Below are positions 1 to 9,309 of a DNA stretch of 64,000 bases, piece after piece; the first letter of the stretch is position 1, and each line of letters opens with the position of its first letter. Below the pieces are notes generated by a model. It was not told the DNA's origin and searched no databases. It saw only the letters and a list, made by a program, of their open reading frames with translations. The stretch spans positions 868,001-932,000 of the forward strand of contig NZ_FXAF01000002.1 of NCBI RefSeq assembly GCF_900177415.1, in the 5' to 3' direction. Made by a program: the position numbers and the translations under genes. Origin of the DNA: Xaviernesmea oryzae (GTDB taxonomy: Bacteria; Pseudomonadota; Alphaproteobacteria; Rhizobiales; Rhizobiaceae).

Positions 1-431
1 TTGAAGAGGGCCGCAAGTCCCTGGCCGGCCAGTTCGGCGGCGTGGATTTCGAAGGAATCGACCTCGACGCTCCGATCCCGATCGAGGATCTGCCGCAGAC
101 CGCCGACGTGCAGGGTCGGCGGTCCCGGTTCGGGGTGTTCCGGGACCTGGTCGAAAGCGGCAAGGTGCGCACCGTGCGCGACCTCATCGTCTATCACTCC
201 AGCGGGGCGGGCCACTGGTTTCCGATCGGCTCGGTGGAAAACATCGCCGACCAGCTTCAGGAGCGCTACGAGCGCGGTGCGACGGACGGTTTCAACTTCC
301 TGGCCTTCACCCTCAAATACGAGCTCGGCCTCACCGCGCTCACCGATTACCTGATCCCGGAGCTTCAGCGCCGCGGCATTTTCCACCGCGAGTATCAACA
401 CGAGACATTACGCCAAAACCTCGGCGTCTAG
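1..431 (+). CDS. Luciferase-like (LLM) flavin monooxygenase, C-terminal part
   Basis: The open frame (codons from base 3) enters from outside the window, so only about the last 142 residues are present. The visible part matches the C-terminal region of the NtaA/SnaA/DszA group of FMNH2-dependent monooxygenases: the FEGIDLDAPIP segment is like the SGIDFSKFDLDAPV segment of the complete homologue at 28367-29647, and the end (LIPELQRRGIFHREYQHETLRQNLGV) matches that protein's LVPALQKRG...EYSHDMLRDNVMAF. These enzymes take reduced FMN from a separate reductase and oxygenate small sulfur- or nitrogen-containing organics. The substrate cannot be told from the fragment. It is followed 52 bp later by a gene on the same strand. 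Confidence 0.85.
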   Translation, partial: EEGRKSLAGQFGGVDFEGIDLDAPIPIEDLPQTADVQGRRSRFGVFRDLVESGKVRTVRDLIVYHSSGAGHWFPIGSVENIADQLQERYERGATDGFNFLAFTLKYELGLTALTDYLIPELQRRGIFHREYQHETLRQNLGV

Positions 432-483
432 TCCACCAATACAGCCATTAGATCGGCTTGCTGCTTCGTTTTGGAGACACGAA

Positions 484-1545
484 ATGACACGTTATGTAAT
501 CGTTGGCGCCGGCGCCGTTGGAGCAAGCCTGGCTGCGCAATTCGAACTGTCCGGAATTGAGTACGTCCTTGTCGGGCGCGGGGCTCAGATCGAACACATC
601 GGGAAGCATGGCTTGAGCTACCAGCGGCCATCCGGTACGCAACAGGTTCAGCTGAATGCCTTCGATCTGGCTGCTCCCCCGGAATTGGAGCCGGACGACA
701 TCCTCCTGCTGACGGTCAAATCTCAGGACGCGGCCGGCGCCCTGGCATTCTGGTCGTGGCGAAGCGTGGGGAGCTCGACCAAGACGGCCGCCGAAAGCCT
801 TCCGGTTGTCACTTTTCAAAACGGACTCGCGACAGAGGCGACCGCACTGAGGACGTTTGCACGGGTCTACGCGGCCAGTATCCTGACGCCGGCGCGGTTT
901 ACCGAGACGGGGAAAGTCGTCGTAGCCGGCGATCCGCAGGTCGGCGTCGTGACGGTTGGTCCCTTTCCCAAAGGGCATGACGACACAAGCGACCAGATTG
1001 CCTCCGACCTCATTCACGCAGGTTATCTCGCCGAGACCAGCCCCGATATCCGTCGCTGGAAGGCGGCAAAGCTTCTCCACAATGTCCGCAACGTGCTGGA
1101 GCTTTTCGACGGAGAGGCCGATACACGTGCTGCGATCGCCGAAGCCCTGGTGGACGAAGCGAGACGAGCTCTCGAGGCCGCAGGCTACAAGCTTGCCTCG
1201 CCGTCCGAGCGAAAGGAAGACATCTCGAACTGGCGCGTCGCTCCGAACAGTGGGATCGAGCCCGGCCAGCAATCGACATGGCAGAGCTTCAAGCGCGGCG
1301 CTTCGAGTGAGGTCGATTACTTGAACGGCGAGATCGTTTTGCTCGGGCGATTGCACGGCGTCCGCACGCCCTACAACGAGGCGGTGCAAAAACTTGCCGG
1401 TCAGCTCGCGCATCGAGGCAGCTTTTCAAGCGCATTACCCCTTGACGATATCCTGTTGCAGGTGGACAAACCGCACACGCAAGACAGACCGGTCTTGCTT
1501 TGGCTCAATGAGCTTGCCCTACCTTGTCCGGCCGCGTCGGATTGA
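484..1545 (+). CDS. Ketopantoate reductase-like (ApbA/PanE family) oxidoreductase
   Basis: The protein of 353 residues starts with a Rossmann dinucleotide-binding loop (VIVGAGAVGASLA, residues 5-17), typical of the ApbA/PanE family. The central and C-terminal parts are consistent with the helical ApbA C domain, including the RRWKAAKLLHN segment and SFKRGASSEVDYLNGEIV, which resembles the family's S-x-x-D/E-x-x-x-G substrate motif. At about 350 residues it is longer than housekeeping PanE (about 300), and it sits among catabolic genes, so a role on another 2-keto or 2-hydroxy acid is more likely than pantothenate synthesis. A GGAGA sequence precedes the ATG. The TetR gene follows after 15 bp. 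Confidence 0.8.
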   Translation: MTRYVIVGAGAVGASLAAQFELSGIEYVLVGRGAQIEHIGKHGLSYQRPSGTQQVQLNAFDLAAPPELEPDDILLLTVKSQDAAGALAFWSWRSVGSSTKTAAESLPVVTFQNGLATEATALRTFARVYAASILTPARFTETGKVVVAGDPQVGVVTVGPFPKGHDDTSDQIASDLIHAGYLAETSPDIRRWKAAKLLHNVRNVLELFDGEADTRAAIAEALVDEARRALEAAGYKLASPSERKEDISNWRVAPNSGIEPGQQSTWQSFKRGASSEVDYLNGEIVLLGRLHGVRTPYNEAVQKLAGQLAHRGSFSSALPLDDILLQVDKPHTQDRPVLLWLNELALPCPAASD

Positions 1546-1560
1546 AAGAAAAGTGCAGAA

Positions 1561-2118
1561 ATGAAAGAAGCAATATCGGATCAGATCCTTACGACGGCGG
1601 GCGCCCTTTTCTACCGCGAAGGCATCCGTGCAGTTGGCATCGATCGCATTATTGAAGAGGCGAACGTTGCCAAGGCGACGCTTTACAGGCACTTCCCATC
1701 GAAGGATCATCTCGTCGCGGCCTACCTTCAGGCCCGCCACGAGCGAGTGATCCGCTCACTCCAGGAGGTGGTCGACACGCAGAGCGATGCGCGGGACCAG
1801 ATCAAGCTGATTTTCGAGCGCCTGTACGAAAAGGCCGATAGTCCGGAGTTCCGCGGTTGTGCCTTTGCTCTCGCGGTCGCCGAGCACGGCGATTCCGAGC
1901 GTGTCGTGTCCGTGGCGCGGACCCACAAGACGATGGTGCGGGACATTTTCGCCGGCGTGATGGCCAGAGCAAGCAGTCGTCCGGACCAGGCGGCAGCACA
2001 CCTCTCTCTCCTCTACGAAGGCGCGCTCGCCACCGTGGCGGTGGGAAGAGATCCGAAAGCGGTACTCGTTGCCCGTGATTGCGCGCTTTCCGTTTTCGAT
2101 GCGGCATCCCCACGATAG
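1561..2118 (+). CDS. TetR/AcrR-family transcriptional regulator
   Basis: This 185-residue protein has the N-terminal TetR helix-turn-helix (AGALFYREGIRAVGIDRI then EEANVAKATLYRHFPSKDHLVAAYL, about residues 14-60), followed by an all-helical ligand domain. The length is normal for the family. It lies 15 bp downstream of the ketopantoate-reductase-like gene and 20 bp upstream of the isomerase gene in the same direction, so it probably controls this short operon. The ligand is unknown. Confidence 0.9.
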   Translation: MKEAISDQILTTAGALFYREGIRAVGIDRIIEEANVAKATLYRHFPSKDHLVAAYLQARHERVIRSLQEVVDTQSDARDQIKLIFERLYEKADSPEFRGCAFALAVAEHGDSERVVSVARTHKTMVRDIFAGVMARASSRPDQAAAHLSLLYEGALATVAVGRDPKAVLVARDCALSVFDAASPR

Positions 2119-2138
2119 TTCCCAAAAGGCAGCCCGGC

Positions 2139-2741
2139 ATGACAAAGACGATCGACTATTTCTTCGGTATTGGCTCACCCTGGTCCTATATCGGTCTCGC
2201 GCCCTTCACCGAACTCGCATTCGAAAATGGCGCGACGATCCGTCCCTATGTCATCCCGCTTATCGAGGATAATGGCGCCATCTACTCGCGCAACCGGCCG
2301 GAAGCCCGGCGGGCCTACTGGACGAAGGATCTGAAACGTTGGGCGGCCTTGCGCGGCAAGGTGCTGAACTTCGAAAACCGCTCGGCGCTATCGGACCCGA
2401 CGCCGGCCGGTTTCATGGTCATCGCCGTAATCGCGTCTGGCGGGGACTGGCTGAAGCTTGCGGGCGCGCTTCAGGAGGCCTTCTGGGGGCGGGGCGAAGA
2501 CATCGGCAATGCCGAAGTCCGCCGTGCGATCGCGAATGCTGCCGGCTTTGATGGCGCGAGGCTGGACGAGCAGGGGAAGAGCGAAGCTATTCAGGCCGTC
2601 TGGAAAGACAATTACGAAACTGCCAAGTCTGCCGGCGTCTTCGGCCTTCCGACCTTCCGTTACGAAGATGAGCTTTATTGGGGACAGGACAGTCTCCCCT
2701 TCCTTGAGCGCCATCTCAAGGGCGAAAGGCTGGTCGCGTGA
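2139..2741 (+). CDS. 2-hydroxychromene-2-carboxylate isomerase-like DsbA-family protein
   Basis: The 200-residue product begins IDYFFGIGSPWSYIGLAPF, the family N-terminal strand in which a serine (here S13) replaces the redox cysteine of DsbA and acts in glutathione-dependent isomerisation. The end, GVFGLPTFRYEDELYWGQDSLPFLERHL, carries the cis-proline 'GLPTF' and the conserved WGQD segment. Known members isomerise a naphthalene-pathway intermediate (NahD), but many homologues sit in unrelated catabolic loci, so the substrate here is open. I chose the ATG at 2139; an upstream in-frame ATG at 2079 lies inside the TetR gene and gives a non-family extension. Confidence 0.82.
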   Translation: MTKTIDYFFGIGSPWSYIGLAPFTELAFENGATIRPYVIPLIEDNGAIYSRNRPEARRAYWTKDLKRWAALRGKVLNFENRSALSDPTPAGFMVIAVIASGGDWLKLAGALQEAFWGRGEDIGNAEVRRAIANAAGFDGARLDEQGKSEAIQAVWKDNYETAKSAGVFGLPTFRYEDELYWGQDSLPFLERHLKGERLVA

Positions 2742-2858
2742 TCTAACTTAAGTCAGGCATCGCAGTTTCGATCCCGCCGGCATCATGAACCCGGGAAAGA
2801 TCCTTCCCCAAACGGCCTGACGTCTTCCGAAAGGCCATGATCGCGAGGGCGATTTGAT

Positions 2859-5183
2859 ATGAATGCGTTCAAACCCCATAGCTCCCACTGGGGCGCATTC
2901 CTGGGCCGGTTGGAAAATGGCCGGCTGGAGATAAAGCCTCATCCGGACGATCCTCATCCGTCGCCACTCCTGGGAAATCTGGCGGCGGTTGCGGACAGTC
3001 CCGTTCGGGTCAGACGCCCCGCCATCCGGCGTGGCTGGCTTGAAGGCAAGCCCGGCCACGCGCAGAAACGCGGCGCCGACGCTTATGTGGAAGTCGGCTG
3101 GTCCGAGGCTGCGGACCTCGTCGCCAAGGAACTCCAGCGCGTTTACGGCGAGTTCGGCCCAACGGCGGTCTTTGGCGGTTCCTACGGCTGGTCCAGCGCC
3201 GGGCGCTTCCATCACGCCCAGAGCCAGGTCCACCGCTTCCTCAATCTGCTGGGCGGATATGTGCGCTCCGTCAATACCTATAGTTCCGGCGCCGCGATGG
3301 TCATCATCCCGCACGTGCTCGGACCCTATGACAGTTTCGATCGAAAGAGCGTGACCTGGGATGCCATCGAGCGCAGCAGCGAACTGATCGTCGCCTTTGG
3401 CGGCATGGCCATCAAGAACGCGGATGTGCACGGCGGCGGCATCAGCAACCATATCGTCCTGCCGAAGCTGAAAGGCGCCAGCACGCGCGGCGCACGCTTC
3501 ATGCTCGTCAGTCCGTTGGCCGACGATTTTCCGCCTGAGGTGAATGCCGAATGGCTGCCGATCATTCCGGGCACCGACGTGGTGATGATGCTGGGGCTGG
3601 CGCATGTGCTCGCCACCGAAGGATTGCACGACCGTGGATTTCTCGATCGATACACGGTCGGATACGATCGCTTCGAGGATTATCTCCTCGGCCGCGCGGA
3701 CGGCGTTCCGAAAACCGCCGAATGGGCAGCCGCCATCTGCGGCATCGGCGCCGACACCATCCGGGAGCTTGCACGGGCGATGGCCCATTCCAAAACCCTG
3801 ATCACCGTCAGCCATTCGCTGCAAAGGGCCGACCATGGCGAACAGCCGGTGTGGATGGGCATCGTGCTCGCGGCCATGCTCGGGCAGATCGGTCTCGACG
3901 GCTGTGGTTATTCCTATTCCCTCGGGGCATTGGGCAATATCGGCAAGAACCTTCTCGCCGTTCCCTTGCCGACGCTCCACCAGTTCAAGAACCCCGTGCC
4001 GGACTTCATTCCGGTGGCCCGCATCGCCGACATGCTCCTCAACCCCGGCGCGGCGTTCCACTACAACGGCCAGGTGTTGCGTTACCCGGATATCCGCCTC
4101 GTCTACTGGGCGGGCGGCAATCCGTTTCATCACCATCAGGATCTGAACAGGTTGCGGAGAGCTTTCCGCCAGCCGGAGACAATCATCGTGCACGAGTCCG
4201 CCTGGACATCGACCGCGCGTCACGCGGATATCGTCCTGCCCGCAACGACGACGCTCGAGCGCGACGACATCGGCGCGGCGGACCGCGATCAGCTGATGAT
4301 CGCAATGAAGCGGCTGATCGAGCCGGTCGGCGAAGCAAGAGACGACCACGAGATCTTTTCCGAGATCGCCCGAAGGCTTGGAAAATTCGAGGCATTCACG
4401 GAAAACCGGACGAGCCGCGAGTGGCTCGCCTTTCTGTACGAAACGACGCGCAAGGCGCTTGCTGCCGGCGGGCACGACGCGCCGGATTTCGAGACATTCT
4501 GGCAAATGGGTGAAATTCGTCTTCCGCTCAAGCCGGACGATGGAGGCCCGGCGCGCAGATTCCGCCAGGATCCGGATGCATCGCCTCTCGCGACACCATC
4601 CGGCAAGATCGAGATCTTTTCACAAACCATCGCAAACTTCGGCTACAACGACTGCGGTGGCCATCCGCAATGGCATCCTCCGAGAGCCGACACGGAAGCT
4701 GCGGGCGACGAAAGTCGTTACCCGCTGCATCTGGTCTGCAACCAGCCGCATCAACGACTACACAGCCAGCTCGACTACGGCGATTTCAGCCGCTCGACCA
4801 AGATCAGGGGGCGGGAGCCGGTTCGCATCAACCCCGCCGATGCGGCGCTGCGTGACATATCGGACGACGATATCGTGAGGCTGTTCAACGGACGCGGCAG
4901 CTGCCTCGCCGCGGCCGTGCTGAGCGAGGATGTGCGGCAGGGCGTGATGCAGCTTTCGACGGGCGCGTGGTTCGAGCCGCATGATCCGGCGGCCGACAAG
5001 GCCATGTGCATTCACGGCAATCCGAACATTCTCACCCGCGACCTCGGCACGTCGAACCTCGCACAGGCCTGCACCGGGCAGATCACCAAGGTGGAAGTCG
5101 AGCGGTTTAAAGAGGCATTGCCTCCGGTGCGGATCTTCGAGAGCATGACGTTTCCAAACGGTGAAAACGGCGCCGGCGCATAA
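2859..5183 (+). CDS. bisC: Molybdopterin S/N-oxide reductase (BisC/TorA/DMSO reductase family)
   Basis: This 774-residue protein fits the biotin sulfoxide reductase/TorZ branch of the DMSO reductase family. It starts HSSHWGAFLGRLENGRL and has the segment GGSYGWSSAGRFHHAQSQVHRFLNLLGG (residues about 106-133), where S113 aligns with the serine that ligates molybdenum. There is no twin-arginine signal and no N-terminal cysteine cluster for an iron-sulfur centre, as expected for a cytosolic BisC-type enzyme. Later blocks such as WAGGNPFHHHQDLNRL, ESAWTSTARHADIVLPATTTLERDDIG and LHLVCNQPHQRLHSQLDYG are family hallmarks. Its likely job is reduction of sulfoxides (biotin or methionine sulfoxide) or N-oxides. 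Position next to an organosulfur cluster fits sulfoxide chemistry, but this is inference. Confidence 0.9.
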   Translation: MNAFKPHSSHWGAFLGRLENGRLEIKPHPDDPHPSPLLGNLAAVADSPVRVRRPAIRRGWLEGKPGHAQKRGADAYVEVGWSEAADLVAKELQRVYGEFGPTAVFGGSYGWSSAGRFHHAQSQVHRFLNLLGGYVRSVNTYSSGAAMVIIPHVLGPYDSFDRKSVTWDAIERSSELIVAFGGMAIKNADVHGGGISNHIVLPKLKGASTRGARFMLVSPLADDFPPEVNAEWLPIIPGTDVVMMLGLAHVLATEGLHDRGFLDRYTVGYDRFEDYLLGRADGVPKTAEWAAAICGIGADTIRELARAMAHSKTLITVSHSLQRADHGEQPVWMGIVLAAMLGQIGLDGCGYSYSLGALGNIGKNLLAVPLPTLHQFKNPVPDFIPVARIADMLLNPGAAFHYNGQVLRYPDIRLVYWAGGNPFHHHQDLNRLRRAFRQPETIIVHESAWTSTARHADIVLPATTTLERDDIGAADRDQLMIAMKRLIEPVGEARDDHEIFSEIARRLGKFEAFTENRTSREWLAFLYETTRKALAAGGHDAPDFETFWQMGEIRLPLKPDDGGPARRFRQDPDASPLATPSGKIEIFSQTIANFGYNDCGGHPQWHPPRADTEAAGDESRYPLHLVCNQPHQRLHSQLDYGDFSRSTKIRGREPVRINPADAALRDISDDDIVRLFNGRGSCLAAAVLSEDVRQGVMQLSTGAWFEPHDPAADKAMCIHGNPNILTRDLGTSNLAQACTGQITKVEVERFKEALPPVRIFESMTFPNGENGAGA

Positions 5184-5743
5184 GTGCAGGCTGTCCGCCG
5201 GATTTTTACGTCTCGGTCACGCCTCGAGGCTCGGTGCCGGCAAGTTTTCGCTGATCGGGAGCCGGCAAGCGCAACAGGTTTATCCGCCCGACATCGTTCG
5301 CCAGGTGCTCCCCCACCCCGACTTCTCGCAACGAGCTCGGCAAAATCCACAAGGCTGCTGAAACAGCAATCCAAGGTAGTTCGAGAATAGCAATAAAATA
5401 ATCCATATATTTAGTAGAAAAAGAATAACCAGTCTTTCTCCTTCTGCCCGCCCTGATAGGCTGAAACTCGTCAACCCGATACCGCAAACAAGGACCGCGT
5501 CATGATCAGAATATGTCCCGCAGAGCGTGTTCCTCGTCTGAAACAGCTTTCACCAGCCGCTCTGTAGCGGCCACCGCGTCTGCGGTCACGAAATCTCAGG
5601 CAGGCATTCGATCGCCGGTGGTAACCGCAGCGATAACGGCTTGATGCGCGCGATCCACAACTACGCGCATAGATCTTCGTTCTGATGCCGGCCGCAGGTC
5701 GAACCCATGGAAATACGTACAACAGATCATCAGGATCAGCCCC
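5184..5743 (+). other. Intergenic region upstream of the organosulfur transport operon
   Basis: I see no convincing gene in these 560 bp. The centre (about 5375-5430) is AT-rich compared with the surroundings and contains a motif at 5415-5443 that recurs upstream of the monooxygenase gene at 12233. The remaining 300 bp before the binding-protein gene is a long leader without a recognised riboswitch. The promoter for the 5744-11018 genes most likely lies near the AT-rich part. Confidence 0.5.
5415..5443 (+). promoter_or_regulatory. Repeated promoter-region motif, copy 1
   Basis: The sequence beginning TAGAAAAAGAAT at 5415 matches 12145-12171 at 24 of 27 bases, in the same orientation. Both lie in AT-rich stretches upstream of genes of the same cluster, which suggests a shared promoter or activator site. 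The regulator is not identified; a sulfur-starvation LysR (CysB/Cbl-like) is only a guess. Confidence 0.5.
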
Positions 5744-7399
5744 ATGACCGAACGTTCTTCTCCGCTCTCCCTTTCCCGCCGGCGCCTTCTGGTGACAACG
5801 GCCGCGGCCGGGGCTGCTGCCATCTTCGCATCGACGACCAGCTTCACACCCGCGCTGAGCGCCGACGACCCGCGCAAGGGCGGTGACATCACTTTCCTCA
5901 TCGACTCGCTGGGCGACACCTGGATCCCGAACAACAGCGCGATCTCCAGCTTCCAGGGCCACATCTGGGGTCACGTGACCGACAAGCTCGTCTATGTCGA
6001 TGCCGACGGCAAGGTCAGCCCATGGCTGGCGGAGCGCTGGGAACAGAACGACGACGCAACCCAGTTCACCCTTCACCTGAAGAGCGGCGTGACGTTCTCC
6101 GACGGCACCCCGCTCGACGCCTCGGCCGTCGTCGCCAATCTCGACATCTGGTATGCCGGCCGCAAGAGCGAGGGCATCAACCCGATCGGCCTTTTCCCGA
6201 AGACCTACGATCACGCAGAGACGGTTGACGCGGCCACGGTAAAAGTCTTTTTCAAAAAGCCGACGCTCGGCTTCATCCCGACGCTGGGTTACCACGGCTC
6301 GATCCTGATCTCGCCCAAGACGATCGCGGCCCCGGCTGCGCAGCAGGCCGATCTCAGCAAGACTTCCGGCAGCGGCCCCTATGTGGTCGATTCCTGGAAG
6401 GAGGGCGACTTCGTCACGCTCACCAGGCGCGAGGACTACAACTGGGGTCCTGCCGCCGTCGGCCATACCGGCCCGGCCTTCCTCGATACGATCACCTATA
6501 AGCTGGTATCCGAGCCGTCGCTGCGCGTCGCCTCTGTGCAGTCCGGCCAGGCCGACATCGCTTACAACGCCTCACCGCAGGAGCTTCAGTCTCTCAAGGA
6601 GGAAGGTTTCACCATTGCGACGCCTCGCTATCTCGGCTTCGTCAATGGCTGGGCGATCAACACCAAGCTCGCGCCTTACGACGACGTGAAGGTACGCCAG
6701 GCCCTGCAGGCCAGCATCAATCGCCAGGAAATCATCGATACCGTCTATACGTCCGACTGGAAGCTCGCGACGTCCTTCATCCAGAGCAACGTACCCGGTG
6801 CGACCGATCACGGCGACCTGCTGACCTATGATCCCGCCAAGGCCGAAAGGCTTCTCGACGAGGCGGGATGGGTCAAGGGTGCCGATGGCATCCGCACGAA
6901 GGACGGCAAGCCGCTGTCGCTGACGCTCCACTCCAACCCTTACCTCGCAACATCGAGGTCGATCGACGAGCTCATCGCCCAGCAGCTCGGCAAGCTCGGG
7001 TGGAAGATCGACATCCGCGCCTATGACGTCGTGACCTACGGTCAGAAGGTCACGTATGGCGGCCCTGCCGTACCGGCCTACGAAGTGACCCGCAGCTTCA
7101 TCGACGCCGGCACCGTGGCGAGCATCCTCACCAACGCCAACAACGGCGAGAACTGGTTTGCGCTGGGCGAGAGCGACGCGAAGCTCAACGAACTGCGCGA
7201 CAGGATCGCCGGCGCCGGCTCCGTCGAGATCAGAAACCCGCTCCTCGACGAGCTTCAGAAATACGTCCTCGAACAGGGTTACTTCATCCCGCGCACGCAG
7301 ATCGTCCAGCGCATCTACGTGCAGTCGCCGAGGCTCACGGGAGAGACGTACAACGGCGTCGCCTATGCCAGCTACTACACGGCCACGATAAGCGACTGA
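5744..7399 (+). CDS. Tat-exported ABC transporter substrate-binding protein (oligopeptide/SBP family 5)
   Basis: The 551-residue protein starts with a twin-arginine-type signal (LSRRRLLVTTAAAGAAAIFA, residues 10-29) ending near the ALSADD site. The mature part is a family 5 solute-binding protein, with VTDKLVYVDADGKVSPWLAERW, LHLKSGVTFSDGTPLDASAV and KVRQALQASINRQEI blocks typical of OppA/DppA-like receptors. It heads a permease-permease-ATPase operon and is followed by desulfurisation-type flavoenzymes, so the ligand is probably a small organosulfur or similar organic rather than a peptide. A GATCAGCCCC sequence precedes the ATG, so the ribosome site is weak. Confidence 0.92.
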   Translation: MTERSSPLSLSRRRLLVTTAAAGAAAIFASTTSFTPALSADDPRKGGDITFLIDSLGDTWIPNNSAISSFQGHIWGHVTDKLVYVDADGKVSPWLAERWEQNDDATQFTLHLKSGVTFSDGTPLDASAVVANLDIWYAGRKSEGINPIGLFPKTYDHAETVDAATVKVFFKKPTLGFIPTLGYHGSILISPKTIAAPAAQQADLSKTSGSGPYVVDSWKEGDFVTLTRREDYNWGPAAVGHTGPAFLDTITYKLVSEPSLRVASVQSGQADIAYNASPQELQSLKEEGFTIATPRYLGFVNGWAINTKLAPYDDVKVRQALQASINRQEIIDTVYTSDWKLATSFIQSNVPGATDHGDLLTYDPAKAERLLDEAGWVKGADGIRTKDGKPLSLTLHSNPYLATSRSIDELIAQQLGKLGWKIDIRAYDVVTYGQKVTYGGPAVPAYEVTRSFIDAGTVASILTNANNGENWFALGESDAKLNELRDRIAGAGSVEIRNPLLDELQKYVLEQGYFIPRTQIVQRIYVQSPRLTGETYNGVAYASYYTATISD

Positions 7400-7453
7400 C
7401 CGCAGTGCAACCGAGCCCCGCAGCGCAATCGATTAACGTGAGGAGGTGACGGC

Positions 7454-8464
7454 ATGCGCAATGCCTACCTGACCTACGCCGCAAAACGCCTTGTGCAGGC
7501 TGTCGTCGTCATCCTGCTGGCCTATGTGTTCACCTTCGTCGTCGTCAGTATTCTGCCTGGTGATCCGATAACCAACGTCCTGCGCAATCCGCAGAACGGA
7601 TTCACTGAGACGGAAATCGAGGAGATCATCGCTGCCCAGGGGCTGGACAAGCCGGTCCTCGTACAGTTGTCGACCTCCTTGTCCAACTTCCTGACCGGCG
7701 ATCTGGGCCTGTCGATGCGGACCAACCGGCCCGTGACGACCCTGATCGCCGAAGTTCTCCCTTCCACCCTGGTGCTTGCGTCCGCCGGTCTCGCCGTCGC
7801 GCTGGTGCTGGCCCTTGTGATTGCCTACGGGACCCGGTTCCTTCCGAAGCGGTTCGGCCAGGGCTTGCTGCGGGACTTTCCGTCGCTGTTCCTGTCGGTG
7901 CCCAACTTCGTGATCGGCCTGGTGCTGATCCATGCCTTCGGCTTTCAGCTCGGCCTGTTCCGCGTCATCCAGCCTGACAGTTTCTGGGCGACTTTCTTCG
8001 CGGCGATCGCGCTCGGCATACCCATTTCGGCACAGATTGCCGAGGTGCTCATCGCCAATCTCGACCATGAGTCGGAGCAGGAATATGCGGCAGTGGCCCG
8101 CAGCCGTGGCATCGGGCAAATGCGCCTCTTTGCGAAGCATCTGCTCAAGCCGTCCTCGCTCCCGGTCGTCACCGTCATCGCGCTCACCATCGGAGAACTG
8201 CTCGGCGGCTCGCTGATCACCGAGACGGTCTTCGGACGCAACGGCATCGGCAGTCTGGTGCAGCGATCCGTGACTACGCAGGACCTGCCCGTCCTGCAGG
8301 CGGTCGTCTCGCTGGCGGCGGTGGTCTTCGTGCTCGTCAACCTGATCGCCGACCTCGTCTATCCGTTGCTCGACCCACGCGTGAAGCTTCTCGGCGCGCC
8401 GGAGCGCCGGCCGGCCGCGGCAGACGAAAGCTCCGTGAATGTCTCGAAGGTAGTGACATCATGA
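7454..8464 (+). CDS. ABC transporter permease, DppB/OppB type
   Basis: This 336-residue membrane protein has a first membrane helix at about residues 12-33, then the family segment ILPGDPI, a long periplasmic loop and further helices. The EAA loop (EYAAVARSRGIGQMRLFAKHLLKPSSLPVV) that docks with the ATPase is at about residues 213-243. It ends with the DLVYPLLDPRVKL tail typical of OppB proteins. A strong GAGGAGGTGA site lies before the ATG. The stop overlaps the next start by four bases (ATGA), so translation is coupled to the partner permease. Confidence 0.93.
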   Translation: MRNAYLTYAAKRLVQAVVVILLAYVFTFVVVSILPGDPITNVLRNPQNGFTETEIEEIIAAQGLDKPVLVQLSTSLSNFLTGDLGLSMRTNRPVTTLIAEVLPSTLVLASAGLAVALVLALVIAYGTRFLPKRFGQGLLRDFPSLFLSVPNFVIGLVLIHAFGFQLGLFRVIQPDSFWATFFAAIALGIPISAQIAEVLIANLDHESEQEYAAVARSRGIGQMRLFAKHLLKPSSLPVVTVIALTIGELLGGSLITETVFGRNGIGSLVQRSVTTQDLPVLQAVVSLAAVVFVLVNLIADLVYPLLDPRVKLLGAPERRPAAADESSVNVSKVVTS

Positions 8465-9309
8465 GCCTCGTTTCCTCCTATTCCGTTTCGCGCGGCACGA
8501 CGGCCGGCTGGCTGACGGCCATCCGCATGCCTCCGATCGTTGCGATCTCGTTCGCGGTGGTCGTGCTGGTTATTGCCTGGTCTGTCGCTCCAGGCCTCTT
8601 CACGAGCTATGATCCGGTCAACGGCGTTCCCGCCCAGAAGCTGTTAGGCCCGAGCGCCGCACACTGGTTCGGCACCGACCACCTGGGTCGCGACCTCTAT
8701 GCTCGGGTCGTCTACGGCACGGCCTCCTCGGTTTCGAGCGCGCTGATCGCCGTCGTCATTGGCGTCGTCGCCGGTGGCGTCATCGGTCTTCTGGCGGGTT
8801 TCCTCGGCGGCTGGGTCGATACCGTGCTCGCTCGGCTGGTCGACGTTCTGCTGGCAATCCCGAAATTCCTGCTGGCCGTGATCGTCGTCACCGCGATCGG
8901 CTTCGCGACGACGAATGCGGCAATCGCCACCGGCGTCTCGGCGGTGGCCGTCTTCGCCCGGGTCATGCGTTCGGAAGTCATCAAGACCCGGCAGGCGACG
9001 TTCGTCGAGGCTGCATTCCTGCTCGGTGGGTCGCGCTGGCACATTCTGTGGCGGCATGTGCTGCCGAACGCCTCGCGCTCGGTGCTCCCGCTCGCCGTGC
9101 TGCAGTTCGGCGACTCGATCCTGGTGATCGCCAGCCTCGCCTTCCTGGGATACGGCGACCCGCCGCCCGCCTCCGACTGGGGCCTGCTGATTTCGATCGG
9201 CAAGGACTACCTCAAGTGGCCTTGGCTGGTCTATGCGCCCGCCTTCGTCACGATCGCCACCGTCCTCTCTGTGAACAGGATCAGCCGATGGCTCCGCAAG
9301 ACAGACTGA
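8461..9309 (+). CDS. ABC transporter permease, DppC/OppC type
   Basis: The 282-residue protein is the partner permease: an N-terminal helix, the conserved sequence SAAHWFGTDHLGRDLYARVVYG at about residues 61-82, and the EAA loop FVEAAFLLGGSRWHILWRHVLPN at about residues 181-203. Start and upstream stop overlap as ATGA. Its 3' end overlaps the ATPase start by 22 bases, so the transporter genes form a tight operon. Confidence 0.93.
   Translation: MSLVSSYSVSRGTTAGWLTAIRMPPIVAISFAVVVLVIAWSVAPGLFTSYDPVNGVPAQKLLGPSAAHWFGTDHLGRDLYARVVYGTASSVSSALIAVVIGVVAGGVIGLLAGFLGGWVDTVLARLVDVLLAIPKFLLAVIVVTAIGFATTNAAIATGVSAVAVFARVMRSEVIKTRQATFVEAAFLLGGSRWHILWRHVLPNASRSVLPLAVLQFGDSILVIASLAFLGYGDPPPASDWGLLISIGKDYLKWPWLVYAPAFVTIATVLSVNRISRWLRKTD

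Noticed and set aside
2748..4505. Long 585-codon open frame on the minus strand
   Set aside because: It is entirely antisense to the molybdenum enzyme gene, and its composition (His/Asp/Arg-rich, no domain) is that of a shadow frame in GC-rich DNA.
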